A DNA stretch of 64,000 nucleotides from Halovenus marina. Lineage in GTDB: Archaea; Halobacteriota; Halobacteria; Halobacteriales; Haloarculaceae. The stretch is taken from the NCBI RefSeq assembly GCF_051414115.1, contig NZ_JBLKNZ010000002.1, positions 88,709-152,708 of the forward strand, read 5' to 3'. Both the position numbers and the translations under genes were made by a program. Of this stretch, positions 16,033-25,826 are shown in pieces (position 1 is the stretch's first letter; each line of letters starts with the position of its first letter). Under the pieces are notes generated by a model, which worked only from the letters and a program-made list of their open reading frames with translations, was not told the DNA's origin and did not search any database.

Positions 16033-18105
16033 TCAGAACTGCTGGCGCTCGGCGAACGCAAACGGGAGTACAGGACCACTACCTGCCCGCTGCAGGGTTC
16101 GACCAACTTCAGTTAGTGTCCAGCGCGACCCGAACACATCATCCACGAGCAATACCGGCCCTTCACGAATAGAGTCGGTCACCTCGAACGCCCCCTGAAC
16201 GTTCCAGCACTGTTGATATGAGTTAGCTAGGTCTGCTTGGGGAGCTGTTTCCTCCACCTGTTCAACAATAGGATCATATGGAAGTTCTAATTTGGTAGCG
16301 ATGCGCTCGGCGGCATCGGTGACCAGCCCCTCAACCGAAGTTGAGGGGATCGCCGTTACCCATTCTGGCTCTGGAGAAGGATCCCATGTTGTCTCGATCA
16401 AATTGACGGCAGACTCGATGAGTTCCTGATTAAAACGCCCACGTTCGGTTCTCCCGTGTTGAACCAGTTCCCCCCAGCCCGGATCGTTATACCTTGCCAG
16501 AGCACGGCCGGGTTCGAGTTGTTCGGTATCAGGAATCCATCCAAATGTGCCGTGCTTTTCAGGGAGTTGACGACGCGGCTCGATAATCTGCCACCTATCG
16601 TCGCGGTAGTATACACGTGCCTTCTCAATCAAATCATCATCGAAGATCGTCTCCGGAAGGAAGTTCTGATCACAGTTCGCGCACTGTCCACATGGTTCGT
16701 TGAGAGGGGCGTCTAACTCCGTAGCAATAAACTGCATAAGACAGGCATCAGTCGAGATGAACTCCTGAATGCAGGTCAGTTCTCGCCACCGCTCTTCTGT
16801 TACCTTTTGATAACGTTCATCATCGTAGATCCATTCCTCACCAGTTCGAACAAATCCATTTTCGAGTCGATCAAGTGCGCCATCGACACGGAGGATACTA
16901 AGGCACTTGTCTATCTTTGTGTACGAGAGGTTGAGGAGCTTTAGCAACTGTCGCTTGTGTAGGGGTTCGTCGCTGGCTTCAATTGTGTCCAGTATCTGCT
17001 CGAAATCCTCCGGGTCCGGAAACGAATTCTCGATAAAATACCGCGCGACTTCGTCGTCTCGATCATGAGAGAGGACGAACGCATACGCCTCGTTGAGATC
17101 ACGGCCCGCCCGTCCGATCTCTTGATAGTAGCGAATGAGATTCGGCGGCCGTTGGTAATGGATAACGTACCCGAGATCAGGCTTGTTGAACCCCATTCCG
17201 AGTGCATTAGTCGCAACGAGCGCATCAATTTCGTTGTCCATTAGCTTCGCTTCGAGTTGCTCACGACGCTCACCGTGCATGCCACCGTGATACGGTAGAA
17301 CATCCACGCCATGGTCTTGGAGCCAGGTAGCAACGTCCTGAACGTCTTCATGAGTTAGGCAGTAAATGATTCCCGAGTACCTCGTTGCCGAGACATTTTC
17401 CGCAAGCCACGCCAGCCGTTGTTCTTGTTCGTCGAATTCCAGAGTCTGAATCTTCAGTGACTCCCGCATCAGTGGCCCTCGCAGCGACATCATCCCAGGG
17501 AGTTGCTCGGTGATGTCGTTGACAACACGGTCGTTGGCAGTTGCGGTTGTGGCCGCAATCGGTATGTAATCGGGCAATCGCTCAACCATATCTCGAATGC
17601 GTCGATAGTCCGGGCGGAAGTCATGGCCCCAGTCTGAGATGCAGTGAGCTTCGTCGATGACGAGCATCCCAATCTCCTGTTCCATCTCGTCAAGGACCTC
17701 CTCTCGGAACTCACGGTTGGCGAGACGCTCTGGTGACACCAATAACAGGTCGCATTCACCGGACTTGACCGCTCGCTTTGCATCGGCCCACTCGTCGGTA
17801 TTGTTCGAGTTGATTGTGACCGCATGGAGTCCAAGGTCTGCCTCAGCGTCGTTGATTTGATTCCGCATCAACGAGAGTAATGGACTGACCACCATGGTTG
17901 GACCAGCACCGTGGTCGCGGAGTGCTTTCGTCGCTATGAAATAGACGATGCTCTTCCCCCATCCCGTCCGCTGGACAATAAGTAGCCGCTCTTGGTTATT
18001 AGCCAGTCTATCGATGGCTTCCCACTGTTGGGGACGGAATCCAGCGTTGTTGTTTGTACACTCTCTGAGATAGCGCACTGCATCTGATTCAGAAATGAGA
18101 GTCAA
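16033..18105 (-). CDS. recQ: RecQ-type helicase fused to a phosphoribosyltransferase domain
   Basis: 690 aa. Residues 20-350 are a RecQ-like SF2 helicase with Walker A QRTGWGKS (45-52), DEAH (151-154) and EIGRAGRD. A zinc-binding block CGQCANC and winged-helix-like region follow. The C-terminal 200 residues end in a PRPP-binding motif, VLLVDDVFGSRWT (651-663), the signature of type I phosphoribosyltransferases such as ComF. The helicase would unwind forked or recombining DNA; the role of the PRTase fold is unknown. The start is TTG at 18105; no in-frame ATG is close. Convergent with nothing; neighbours are mobile. Confidence 0.82.
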   Translation of the reverse strand: MTLISESDAVRYLRECTNNNAGFRPQQWEAIDRLANNQERLLIVQRTGWGKSIVYFIATKALRDHGAGPTMVVSPLLSLMRNQINDAEADLGLHAVTINSNNTDEWADAKRAVKSGECDLLLVSPERLANREFREEVLDEMEQEIGMLVIDEAHCISDWGHDFRPDYRRIRDMVERLPDYIPIAATTATANDRVVNDITEQLPGMMSLRGPLMRESLKIQTLEFDEQEQRLAWLAENVSATRYSGIIYCLTHEDVQDVATWLQDHGVDVLPYHGGMHGERREQLEAKLMDNEIDALVATNALGMGFNKPDLGYVIHYQRPPNLIRYYQEIGRAGRDLNEAYAFVLSHDRDDEVARYFIENSFPDPEDFEQILDTIEASDEPLHKRQLLKLLNLSYTKIDKCLSILRVDGALDRLENGFVRTGEEWIYDDERYQKVTEERWRELTCIQEFISTDACLMQFIATELDAPLNEPCGQCANCDQNFLPETIFDDDLIEKARVYYRDDRWQIIEPRRQLPEKHGTFGWIPDTEQLEPGRALARYNDPGWGELVQHGRTERGRFNQELIESAVNLIETTWDPSPEPEWVTAIPSTSVEGLVTDAAERIATKLELPYDPIVEQVEETAPQADLANSYQQCWNVQGAFEVTDSIREGPVLLVDDVFGSRWTLTEVGRTLQRAGSGPVLPFAFAERQQF

Positions 18106-18290
18106 TGTGAGTCTACAAAGTACGTATCAAATTGGGGCTAAGAATGTTACGACAGGTTTCTACCGGTATGGTTCTTCGATTCTGTGACTGTATCCATCAA
18201 TTCATTTTCACAACTACCAGACACGAGCATGATTTATAAACAGAAGGCGCCATCCAATATCAAATAACTCCATCCTCTGGAATTAGTTAA

Positions 18291-18458
18291 TCAGTTATCG
18301 GAATCCCAGCCTCGTGCGACTTTATACCAGCACTCCGCGTGGAACTGGTACTTTTCTGTCTCGGAATAGTCGGCCTGGATGGCTGCCTCAACCGTGAAGT
18401 ACTCACGATCACGAAAGATCGGGTCGCCACACTCGGCACAACGGGAGGGGTCAGTCAT
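18291..18458 (-). CDS. Small zinc-finger protein (55 aa)
   Basis: A 55-codon frame starting MTDPSRCAECGD with a first CxxC knuckle (C7, C10) and a second metal-binding half FHAECW (H40, C43). The pattern CxxC..HxxC suggests one treble-clef-like zinc site. It lies upstream of and on the same strand as the RecQ fusion, 185 bp away. Function unknown. Confidence 0.68.
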   Translation of the reverse strand: MTDPSRCAECGDPIFRDREYFTVEAAIQADYSETEKYQFHAECWYKVARGWDSDN

Positions 18459-18650
18459 TATGAGAGAGAACCCTGCGGGTGAATATACTCATGTTGATCG
18501 ATAGATGGAGTCCATCGTACTACCCTATCGATCCTCAATCAATCAGGGGTTCAATTCAGTCGCGCAGGCCTATCAGCGTCAACTGGCGTGGAAATGTTGC
18601 TGGCTAGACGGCCCCGCTGCATCTATACATCCTGATGTCCTGCATGAGTT

Positions 18651-20069
18651 ATGGAGCGTTCACAGTTGCTCCCAGTTATTGTGCTGGTCGCCATGATTCT
18701 CTTCGCTGGCTGTTCCATGGTGGCAGATGATACTGGGGATGGGGCACCTGCTGTCGACACAGAGACAGATACTCCCAGTGAGTTCGAGGCGAATGGGACA
18801 TTAGCCGTTCACAATATCAACGTCGGGCAATCTGCCGGCACCCTCGTTGTCGGCCCGACAGGTGAAACGATGTTGATCGACACCGGCCACTTTAATGACG
18901 ACGGGGAGCACGTCATTTCGTATCTCCAGCAGCACGATATCGACCAGGTCGACTACTTAGTAACCACACACAACGATGCCGACCACATCGGCGGTAATGC
19001 TGCTGTGATCGAGTATCTCGAAACAGAGGGTGACGGCGTCGGTGCAGTCTACGACCCCGGGATCGCGGCCAGTACGAACACCTACGGAGAGTACCTGGAT
19101 GCAGTCGAGCAATACGACGTGACGCTGTATGAAACCAGGGAAGGTGATTCGATTCCATTCGAAGATGTCGATGTCGAGGTGCTCGGTCCGCCGGACCCCT
19201 ATCTTAATGGCGAAGACCGAAATGAGAACAGCATCGTTCTTCAGTTCGAGTACGGGCAGACGAGTTTCCTGTATACCGGCGATGCTGAGGAGAATCAGGA
19301 AGGGTACCTCGTCGAGGAATACGGCTCCGCCCTCAATTCGACCGTGTACAAGGCTGGTCACCACGGCAGCAGCAGTTCCAGCAGTGGCGAGTTACTGGAC
19401 GCGGTTGACCCACGGGTCGCAGTCATTTCGAGTGCGTACGACTCACAGTATGGCCATCCCCACGATGAAGTGCTGCAGAAGCTTGCAGACCGCTCGATCG
19501 AAACCTACTGGACGGCGACGCATGGCGATGTTGTCTTCGTCTCAAACGGTGAGGGGATTTCAATTCGGACGCAGCAGGCAGCCCCAACAAACGCCTTATC
19601 GCTTTATGATGGCGAGTCAATTGCACCAGGGGACGAAGGCTCCGTCAGCGAGCGTAACCGAATTGGGACTGGTCCAATCGAAGACTCGAGCGACACAGCC
19701 GGAGAGACAGACGGAGACGCAGACGACAGCACGAGTGGCGAATTGAGTATCGAGACAATCCATGCCGACGCAGAAGGCGACGATCGGGAGAATCTCAACG
19801 ACGAGTACATCGTGTTCGCGAACACCGGTGACGAGTCGCTTGCGCTCGGTGGCTGGACAGTCGAAGATGAAGCTGGGAAAATCTATACATTCCCAGCCGG
19901 ATTCACGCTCGAACCCGGGGCAACGGTGACAGTGCGAACTGGGACCGGGACAGATACCGACACGGATCTCTACTGGGGCGCAGGAAGTCCCGTCTGGAAC
20001 AACGGCGGGGACACCGTTATTGTGACAGCCGGTGACGGAGAACGTGTAATGACGGAGTCCTACTCATGA
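18651..20069 (+). CDS. Secreted lipoprotein: ComEC-type metallo-beta-lactamase plus lamin-tail domain
   Basis: 472 aa. A signal peptide ends in the lipobox LFAGC (Cys21), so the protein is exported and lipid-anchored. The hydrolase core carries TTHNDADHIGG (105-115), the ComEC/Rec2 variant of the HxHxDH motif, and GHHGSSSSSSGELL. It is followed by an acidic linker and a C-terminal lamin-tail (LTD) domain from about 363. Such proteins are thought to hydrolyse extracellular nucleic acid or other phosphodiesters. The downstream DUF3006 gene overlaps it by four bases and is its usual partner. Confidence 0.82.
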   Translation: MERSQLLPVIVLVAMILFAGCSMVADDTGDGAPAVDTETDTPSEFEANGTLAVHNINVGQSAGTLVVGPTGETMLIDTGHFNDDGEHVISYLQQHDIDQVDYLVTTHNDADHIGGNAAVIEYLETEGDGVGAVYDPGIAASTNTYGEYLDAVEQYDVTLYETREGDSIPFEDVDVEVLGPPDPYLNGEDRNENSIVLQFEYGQTSFLYTGDAEENQEGYLVEEYGSALNSTVYKAGHHGSSSSSSGELLDAVDPRVAVISSAYDSQYGHPHDEVLQKLADRSIETYWTATHGDVVFVSNGEGISIRTQQAAPTNALSLYDGESIAPGDEGSVSERNRIGTGPIEDSSDTAGETDGDADDSTSGELSIETIHADAEGDDRENLNDEYIVFANTGDESLALGGWTVEDEAGKIYTFPAGFTLEPGATVTVRTGTGTDTDTDLYWGAGSPVWNNGGDTVIVTAGDGERVMTESYS

Positions 20070-20350
20070 TTCCCGATGGAGAATATACAGCAGTGGTGGA
20101 TCGGATTGAAGACGGTCTCGCGAGCGTGTTGATTGAAAAAGACGGGACCGATGCCTACGAACTGGTCGTGGAGCCATCGGAATTACCCGAAGACGGACAA
20201 CACGCTGATGCGGTTCTTTCCGTCGAGATTCGAGATGGAGAGTTGGTTGCAGCGGCTTATGAAGCGAGCGAAACTGAGGAACGGCGGGAGTCGGCCCAAA
20301 ACCGGTTCGACCGGCTTTCCCAGCGCCCTCCGTCGGATACCGATGAGTGA
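20066..20350 (+). CDS. DUF3006 family protein
   Basis: 94 aa. The pattern YTAVVDRIEDGLASVLIE is typical of DUF3006, a small beta-rich domain recurrently encoded next to ComEC-type metallo-beta-lactamases in bacteria and haloarchaea. The ATGA overlap with the upstream stop implies coupled translation. The C-terminal 25 residues are a charged tail. No signal peptide, so it acts inside the cell. Confidence 0.8.
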   Translation: MIPDGEYTAVVDRIEDGLASVLIEKDGTDAYELVVEPSELPEDGQHADAVLSVEIRDGELVAAAYEASETEERRESAQNRFDRLSQRPPSDTDE

Positions 20351-20481
20351 GCATTTCAAACTCTCTCATGGTTGATGTGACCTCTGCTGCAGACACGCGC
20401 GCGTCAGGCAGACGGAGGTCCGCTCATTCGCGGTCAACAACTCGGGGATCATGGCCGGTACACTGTTTGGGTGAGTGACAA

Positions 20482-20766
20482 TTATGGGTCAACCGACGCC
20501 CCGATTTCCGCAGCTATCGCTTGAAGATCGGCCTTCTGGAACGTGGAGTCGTCCGCCATATCCGGCGACTCTGCGATGCCAACCTGCGCCCGAATCAGTC
20601 GGCGCATCCACAGTGTCGACGGTCGCTCCGCCCCGTTGATATCAAGCTCAAGCACCTCACAAATCGCCTGCAGTTCCTCCTTCGTGAACGACGCATCGAC
20701 CTCCCGTTCGAAGCGCCCTGTCGCCACGCGAATTGCGCTCCGAACCTCGTGCACAGTCGGACTCAT
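20482..20766 (-). CDS. Hypothetical acidic helical protein (94 aa)
   Basis: Two similar halves can be seen: FTKEELQAICEVLELDI and FQKADLQAIAAEIGASV. Each looks like a short helix-loop-helix repeat. I do not recognise a family. It is convergent with the DUF3006 gene. Haloarchaeal codon use is consistent and supports a real gene. Confidence 0.6.
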   Translation of the reverse strand: MSPTVHEVRSAIRVATGRFEREVDASFTKEELQAICEVLELDINGAERPSTLWMRRLIRAQVGIAESPDMADDSTFQKADLQAIAAEIGASVDP

Positions 20767-20941
20767 CGTTTGTCACTCTCCTGGTAGCTGCTTCACGGTT
20801 CCGACTCGGTCGTAATGGGCTCTTCAGAAAATACAGAGTGGATCCAATCGCTGACTAATGCTGATTGCACGCTCTGAGTCGGCCAAGCGGTTCCTAACAG
20901 AAATCGTGGAGGTAATTCAGTGAGTGCTGATTACAAGGCGC

Positions 20942-21080
20942 GAGCCTTGTTTAGACGCTCCCCAAGTAGGTGGATTAGGGGCTATGGTTGGCCAATATCT
21001 GTCCAAGAGTTCCTCTTATCCCATCTTGTCTTTCGACTAGCGGCCGTTTGCGAACGGTCTGCACGCATCTAAACAAGGCC
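20942..21080. mobile_element. 139-bp MITE derived from the IS at 2876
   Basis: The ends GAGCCTTGTTTAGACG (left) and, inverted, GGCCTTGTTTAGATG (right) match the termini of the 935-bp element at 2876-3810, including the extra base at the left end. An 8-bp duplication CAAGGCGC flanks it (20934-20941 and 21081-21088); a ninth base, G, is also shared. There is no coding capacity. It could be moved by the transposase at 2949. Confidence 0.8.
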
Positions 21081-21106
21081 CAAGGCGCGAGATTAATACA
21101 GATGAA

Positions 21107-21295
21107 ATGGTAGAAATTAACATTCAGTCGTCCCCACTACAACCCGTGCCCGGTTCTGAATCAGCTGGGAACGGAGTTGCACTTGGTATTGCCATCGGTC
21201 TCGCCCTCGGTGCCGGGGTCGGGGTGGCGATAGATAATATTGGACTGGCCCTCGGAGTTGCACTCGGTGTGGTGTGGGACCAACCGGGAGAATAG
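21107..21295 (+). CDS. Small glycine-zipper membrane protein (62 aa)
   Basis: After a polar N terminus come two hydrophobic segments rich in Gly/Ala (GVALGIAIGLALGAGVGVAI and LALGVALGVV) joined by a short DN turn, a glycine-zipper hairpin. Similar tiny proteins are frequent in haloarchaea. The ATG is 18 bp after the MITE duplication, so the MITE may have replaced or altered its promoter. Confidence 0.6.
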   Translation: MVEINIQSSPLQPVPGSESAGNGVALGIAIGLALGAGVGVAIDNIGLALGVALGVVWDQPGE

Positions 21296-21525
21296 ACTAC
21301 TTAACGCTTAATTCAGCGCCGCAAATTCTCGATTCTACGCCCGCCGAGCCTACTAGTAGAAACTCACGCGGCCGAATTCCCGAGGCAAAATTCAGATTAT
21401 AGAATAGCAGGAGAAAACCAACCCCTTCAGGGGTTGGATGAATCCGTAAACTATTGGGGGAAACCACCGACAAACACTCGGCCGACTCCCCAACGTATTT
21501 GAACCTACACCCTCGCTTATAACAT

Positions 21526-22800
<1,275 letters not shown>

Positions 22801-22922
22801 TCAAATCCTAACGATAATCCGACAGATTTGTAGTCCCATTTGACCATCTATCTAAATTGATACGGCCGTTTTAGACTGCTCTCACAGCTATACGAAACTA
22901 GCTGTGTAACTGACTACAAAGA

Positions 22923-22981
22923 CCTTGTTGACATTCTCTGCCGATAATTTGTTTCATCAGTCCTGCTGAATACAGGATTCC
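22923..22981 (+). repeat. Insertion-sequence end remnant, second copy
   Basis: Diverged copy of the 13800-13860 repeat: CCTTGTTGACATTCTC, then ATAATTT, then CCTGCTGAATACAGG. An inverted end, GGCTCTGTTGAAATCC on the minus strand, ends at about 23573. The winged-helix gene at 23000 therefore sits between two inverted IS-like ends. Confidence 0.5.
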
Positions 22982-22999
22982 GAAGTATGGGTAGTTGAA

Positions 23000-23329
23000 T
23001 TACAACCAGTCAGCGGGAAGTTCGTCTTCGTGGTCGTCCAACAGTTCCAGCAGTGGCCTGATTTCATCGAATTTTGGTCCCTTCATGACTTCGTGGGTTT
23101 CCTTGTTCCACTCAATAAACCCATAGTCGGCCAACTTCGGTAAGTGGACGTGCTGCATCGTAATGAGGCGCTCAACAGCATCTGTTTCGCTGTCAGAATC
23201 AGCAATAACGACTGGCGCTTCGTCTTGCGGATTGTGCTCTAACAGCGAAATCAACAGTTTTCGTCGCTGAACGTTAGCCAACGCATCGACCATATCATCA
23301 AATGAGATGGCTTCCAACGTTTTCTTCAT
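23000..23329 (-). CDS. Winged-helix DNA-binding protein, DUF7344 type
   Basis: 109 aa. The pattern DDMVDALANVQRRKLLISLLEHNP, then ITMQHVHLPKLADYGFIEW, is the haloarchaeal DUF7344-type winged helix: helix-turn-helix followed by a beta wing ending in the GFIEWN strand. Presumably a transcription regulator. It stands alone, flanked by IS-end remnants and by the second orc gene. Confidence 0.8.
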   Translation of the reverse strand: MKKTLEAISFDDMVDALANVQRRKLLISLLEHNPQDEAPVVIADSDSETDAVERLITMQHVHLPKLADYGFIEWNKETHEVMKGPKFDEIRPLLELLDDHEDELPADWL

Positions 23330-23581
23330 ATTTCTACATAAGTCTGTGCACTGATAACACCCTCTCTATTTATCCCACCTAGACGTTTGATTAACTGAGT
23401 AACAATATTTACAAGAAAACAGGATTGGAACGGGGCCTATTTGCTCAATTCGCACATAAACTGAGCGGCTGATTCGTCGAAGAGTAGATGAAAGATACGA
23501 AGTCGGTTTGCTAAACTCATCCTCTGTACCTCGCACGCAGGTTCTATCATCTTCAGAGGATTTCAACAGAGCCTAAAAATT

Positions 23582-24580
23582 CTAGTTGGCTGATTTATAC
23601 ACCCGACTCGGGCCTTTTCCTTCGCTTTTCACCAGGTTATACTGTTCGAGCTTCCGGAGATACTTCCTGACTGTGCGTTTTGATTTTGGCTCTTGGACCT
23701 GTTCGGAGTAGTGTGACACGATCTCGTTTGGCATCAACTCCTCGTTCTCGCGTAATATCTCATAGATCGCTAATTGATGATCGTTGAGTCGGTCAAGGCT
23801 TTTTTCTCGCAACTCTGCCCGGGCCTTTGGAATCGCTTCATCAATATCCTCTTCTCGAATTTCCTCAACACCTTCCCGTTCGGCTCGACGAGCCGCCGAT
23901 CGAAGGATACTGATCGCGTCTCGGGCGTTTCCTTGAGAGGCTTTAGCCATTTTGTGGAGCTGTTGATCACTCGTTGCGCCGTCCACCAACCCCCAAGAGA
24001 CTCGGTCGGAGAGTATCGCGACGAGTTCGTCGTGAGTGTATTTGTCGAATGTAATTGTCTCGCTGCTTCGTAGTCGCGACTGGAGACGTTCGTCGAGCGG
24101 CGTAAACAAGTCTCGCTCGTGATTGGTGATCAGAATCATCGTGACCTGGGGTATCGCATACAACCTGCGGAGAAGATCAGGGTCGTCGAGTTGGTCGGCT
24201 TCGTCTAACACTATCAGGTACGGCTTCTCGATCTCACCGAGTCGCTGCAAGAGTTCGTCTGTTGGCGTCGACCTATGGATGTCGTATGTTGTTCCGATAC
24301 TCTCTAGCAGTTTATATAGAATCCGGAAGTCGTTGGGGTGTAGCCAACAGTCGACGTGTGCAGTATGGACATCGAAGACTTGTTCTTTGAGTCGGTCGAG
24401 TGTCGCCCGAGCGATACAGGATTTCCCGGCTCCAGATGGCCCGGTCAGCAGTGCATGCTGGGGCTTATCGCCGTCGACGACAGGCTCTAGGGCGCCAGCA
24501 AGCTGCGAAATCTCGTTATGGCGGTGGACGATCTCTCGGGGGAGGTGGTCGTCCTGTAACACCCGCGCGTCCTTGATCAT
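23582..24580 (-). CDS. Orc1/Cdc6-family ATPase, short form
   Basis: 332-aa Orc1/Cdc6 homologue without an acidic N-terminal extension. Walker A is GPSGAGKS (47-54), Walker B LIVLDEADQL, sensor 2 GNARDAISILRSAARRAE. A winged-helix domain (LRENEELMPNEIVSHYSEQ..RTVRKYLRKLEQYNLV) closes the protein. Short Orc paralogues without nearby repeats are common on haloarchaeal replicons and often dispensable. Here an inverted-repeat pair lies in its upstream region (24612-24680), which could be its binding site. Confidence 0.87.
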   Translation of the reverse strand: MIKDARVLQDDHLPREIVHRHNEISQLAGALEPVVDGDKPQHALLTGPSGAGKSCIARATLDRLKEQVFDVHTAHVDCWLHPNDFRILYKLLESIGTTYDIHRSTPTDELLQRLGEIEKPYLIVLDEADQLDDPDLLRRLYAIPQVTMILITNHERDLFTPLDERLQSRLRSSETITFDKYTHDELVAILSDRVSWGLVDGATSDQQLHKMAKASQGNARDAISILRSAARRAEREGVEEIREEDIDEAIPKARAELREKSLDRLNDHQLAIYEILRENEELMPNEIVSHYSEQVQEPKSKRTVRKYLRKLEQYNLVKSEGKGPSRVYKSAN

Positions 24581-24611
24581 ACCGTTGGGTACTGAACGCT
24601 ACCCAAATAAA

Positions 24612-24680
24612 CGGAAGGGTCAACCTTCCGAGTTTCCGAGTATCAGATTTCGAGAAGATGGAAACCCGGAAACCCGGAAG
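24612..24680. promoter_or_regulatory. Inverted-repeat cluster between orc and exonuclease genes
   Basis: CTTCCGAGTTTCCGAG (24625-24640) faces CCCGGAAACCCGGAAG (24665-24680); read on the minus strand the latter is CTTCCGGGTTTCCGGG, 14 of 16 identical. A shorter inverted repeat CGGAAG/CTTCCG overlaps at 24612-24630. The cluster fills most of the 144-bp divergent intergenic space. It may be an Orc-binding site, an operator, or both. Confidence 0.55.
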
Positions 24681-24724
24681 CGTGGCGGTCGAACTTAAGC
24701 ATCTCTCAGCGACCACTAGATAGT

Positions 24725-25372
24725 ATGAAGACAGCAGCAATCGACATCGAAACAACAGGCTTCAATCCGGATGATGAACTCACAGTTATCGGGATAGACA
24801 TCCCTGCAGGGTCGCGAGTGTTCCTGAACACTGACGGACGGACGTATTCTGAGACTGTCTCGAAACGAATCGAGACGGATTTCACCAAGTTTGTCAATAT
24901 CAGTTCTCACAGCTCCGAACGTGAGGCATTAGACGCATTTCGGGCCTTCACTGAACGACGGTTCTCGAAGACAGATTCCGGAGATGAGTACAAATTTGCG
25001 GCGTACAACGGGGAGACTTGGAACGGAGGGTTTGATTTACCGTTCATCAGGACTCGTTGCCCGGAACTTGATTTAGACTGGCCGCTTCAGGGGCCGTATA
25101 TCGACGTGATGGAGGTGATTGGATCGCGATTTAACGTCACTAGTGAAACCCTCGAAACGACATACGAGGAGTTAATCGGTGGGGAATACACTGAACTGGA
25201 TCCATTCGATGACAGCGAGCAGGCTGTTGTGTGTTGGCGTGACGGTGAGTTTGAACCATTATTGCGACATAATCTCACAGATATTCGCCGAACGCGAGAA
25301 TTAGCACAAGTGGCCGAGAGATATTGTTCGACATCCCACTTCTCGATGCGAACGCTCGAACCAGTTAATTAA
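24725..25372 (+). CDS. DEDD-type 3'-5' exonuclease (DnaQ-like fold)
   Basis: 215 aa. Exo I DIETTG (D7, E9), Exo II YNGETWNGGFDLPFI (N95, D104) and Exo III HNLTDIRR (D186) define an RNase H-fold exonuclease without any fused polymerase. It is transcribed divergently from the short Orc gene across a shared control region. A role in DNA repair or proofreading is likely; RNA is an alternative substrate. Confidence 0.75.
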   Translation: MKTAAIDIETTGFNPDDELTVIGIDIPAGSRVFLNTDGRTYSETVSKRIETDFTKFVNISSHSSEREALDAFRAFTERRFSKTDSGDEYKFAAYNGETWNGGFDLPFIRTRCPELDLDWPLQGPYIDVMEVIGSRFNVTSETLETTYEELIGGEYTELDPFDDSEQAVVCWRDGEFEPLLRHNLTDIRRTRELAQVAERYCSTSHFSMRTLEPVN

Positions 25373-25427
25373 TATTCTTTACATATGTCTGACGAACTAT
25401 TAATAAACACCCCTCCAAATTCGGGCC

Positions 25428-25691
25428 ATGGAACAAGCCGAAGGTCCGATCTCCGAGCGCGTCATTCAGAAAGTAGCGGCTGCGACCAACACATCCACTC
25501 TGGAGTTACCACCCTTGTATGATGATGTCGATCCTGACGCATTAGATTCACTCATAAATGAAATGTCTGGAGGAGAAGTCATCTTCATGTATAATGGCCA
25601 TAAGGTCTCTGTCCAAAGTAACGGCGATATTCATCTAGATGACGGTAGTCAACGTTCTTCTGCAACGAGATATGCAGAATCCGATGATTGA
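25428..25691 (+). CDS. HalOD1 output-domain protein
   Basis: 87 aa. The arrangement VIQKVAAATNTSTLELPPLYDDVDPDALDSLI followed by a beta hairpin (EVIFMYNGHKVSVQSNGDIHLD) is the haloarchaeal output domain 1. It is usually found singly or fused to response regulators and thought to act in signalling. TATTAATAAA lies about 25 nt upstream of the ATG. Confidence 0.8.
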   Translation: MEQAEGPISERVIQKVAAATNTSTLELPPLYDDVDPDALDSLINEMSGGEVIFMYNGHKVSVQSNGDIHLDDGSQRSSATRYAESDD

Positions 25692-25826
25692 TATATACGC
25701 CATTTTTGTTAGTTCTGAAAATATATCGCTCCCCAACCGTTGTGCTGAATACTCCGGGTATAGTCAGCATCCCCTACAGCTGACCAGTATTAATCGTCCT
25801 GACTATTGAACAAACACTGCTGAATT

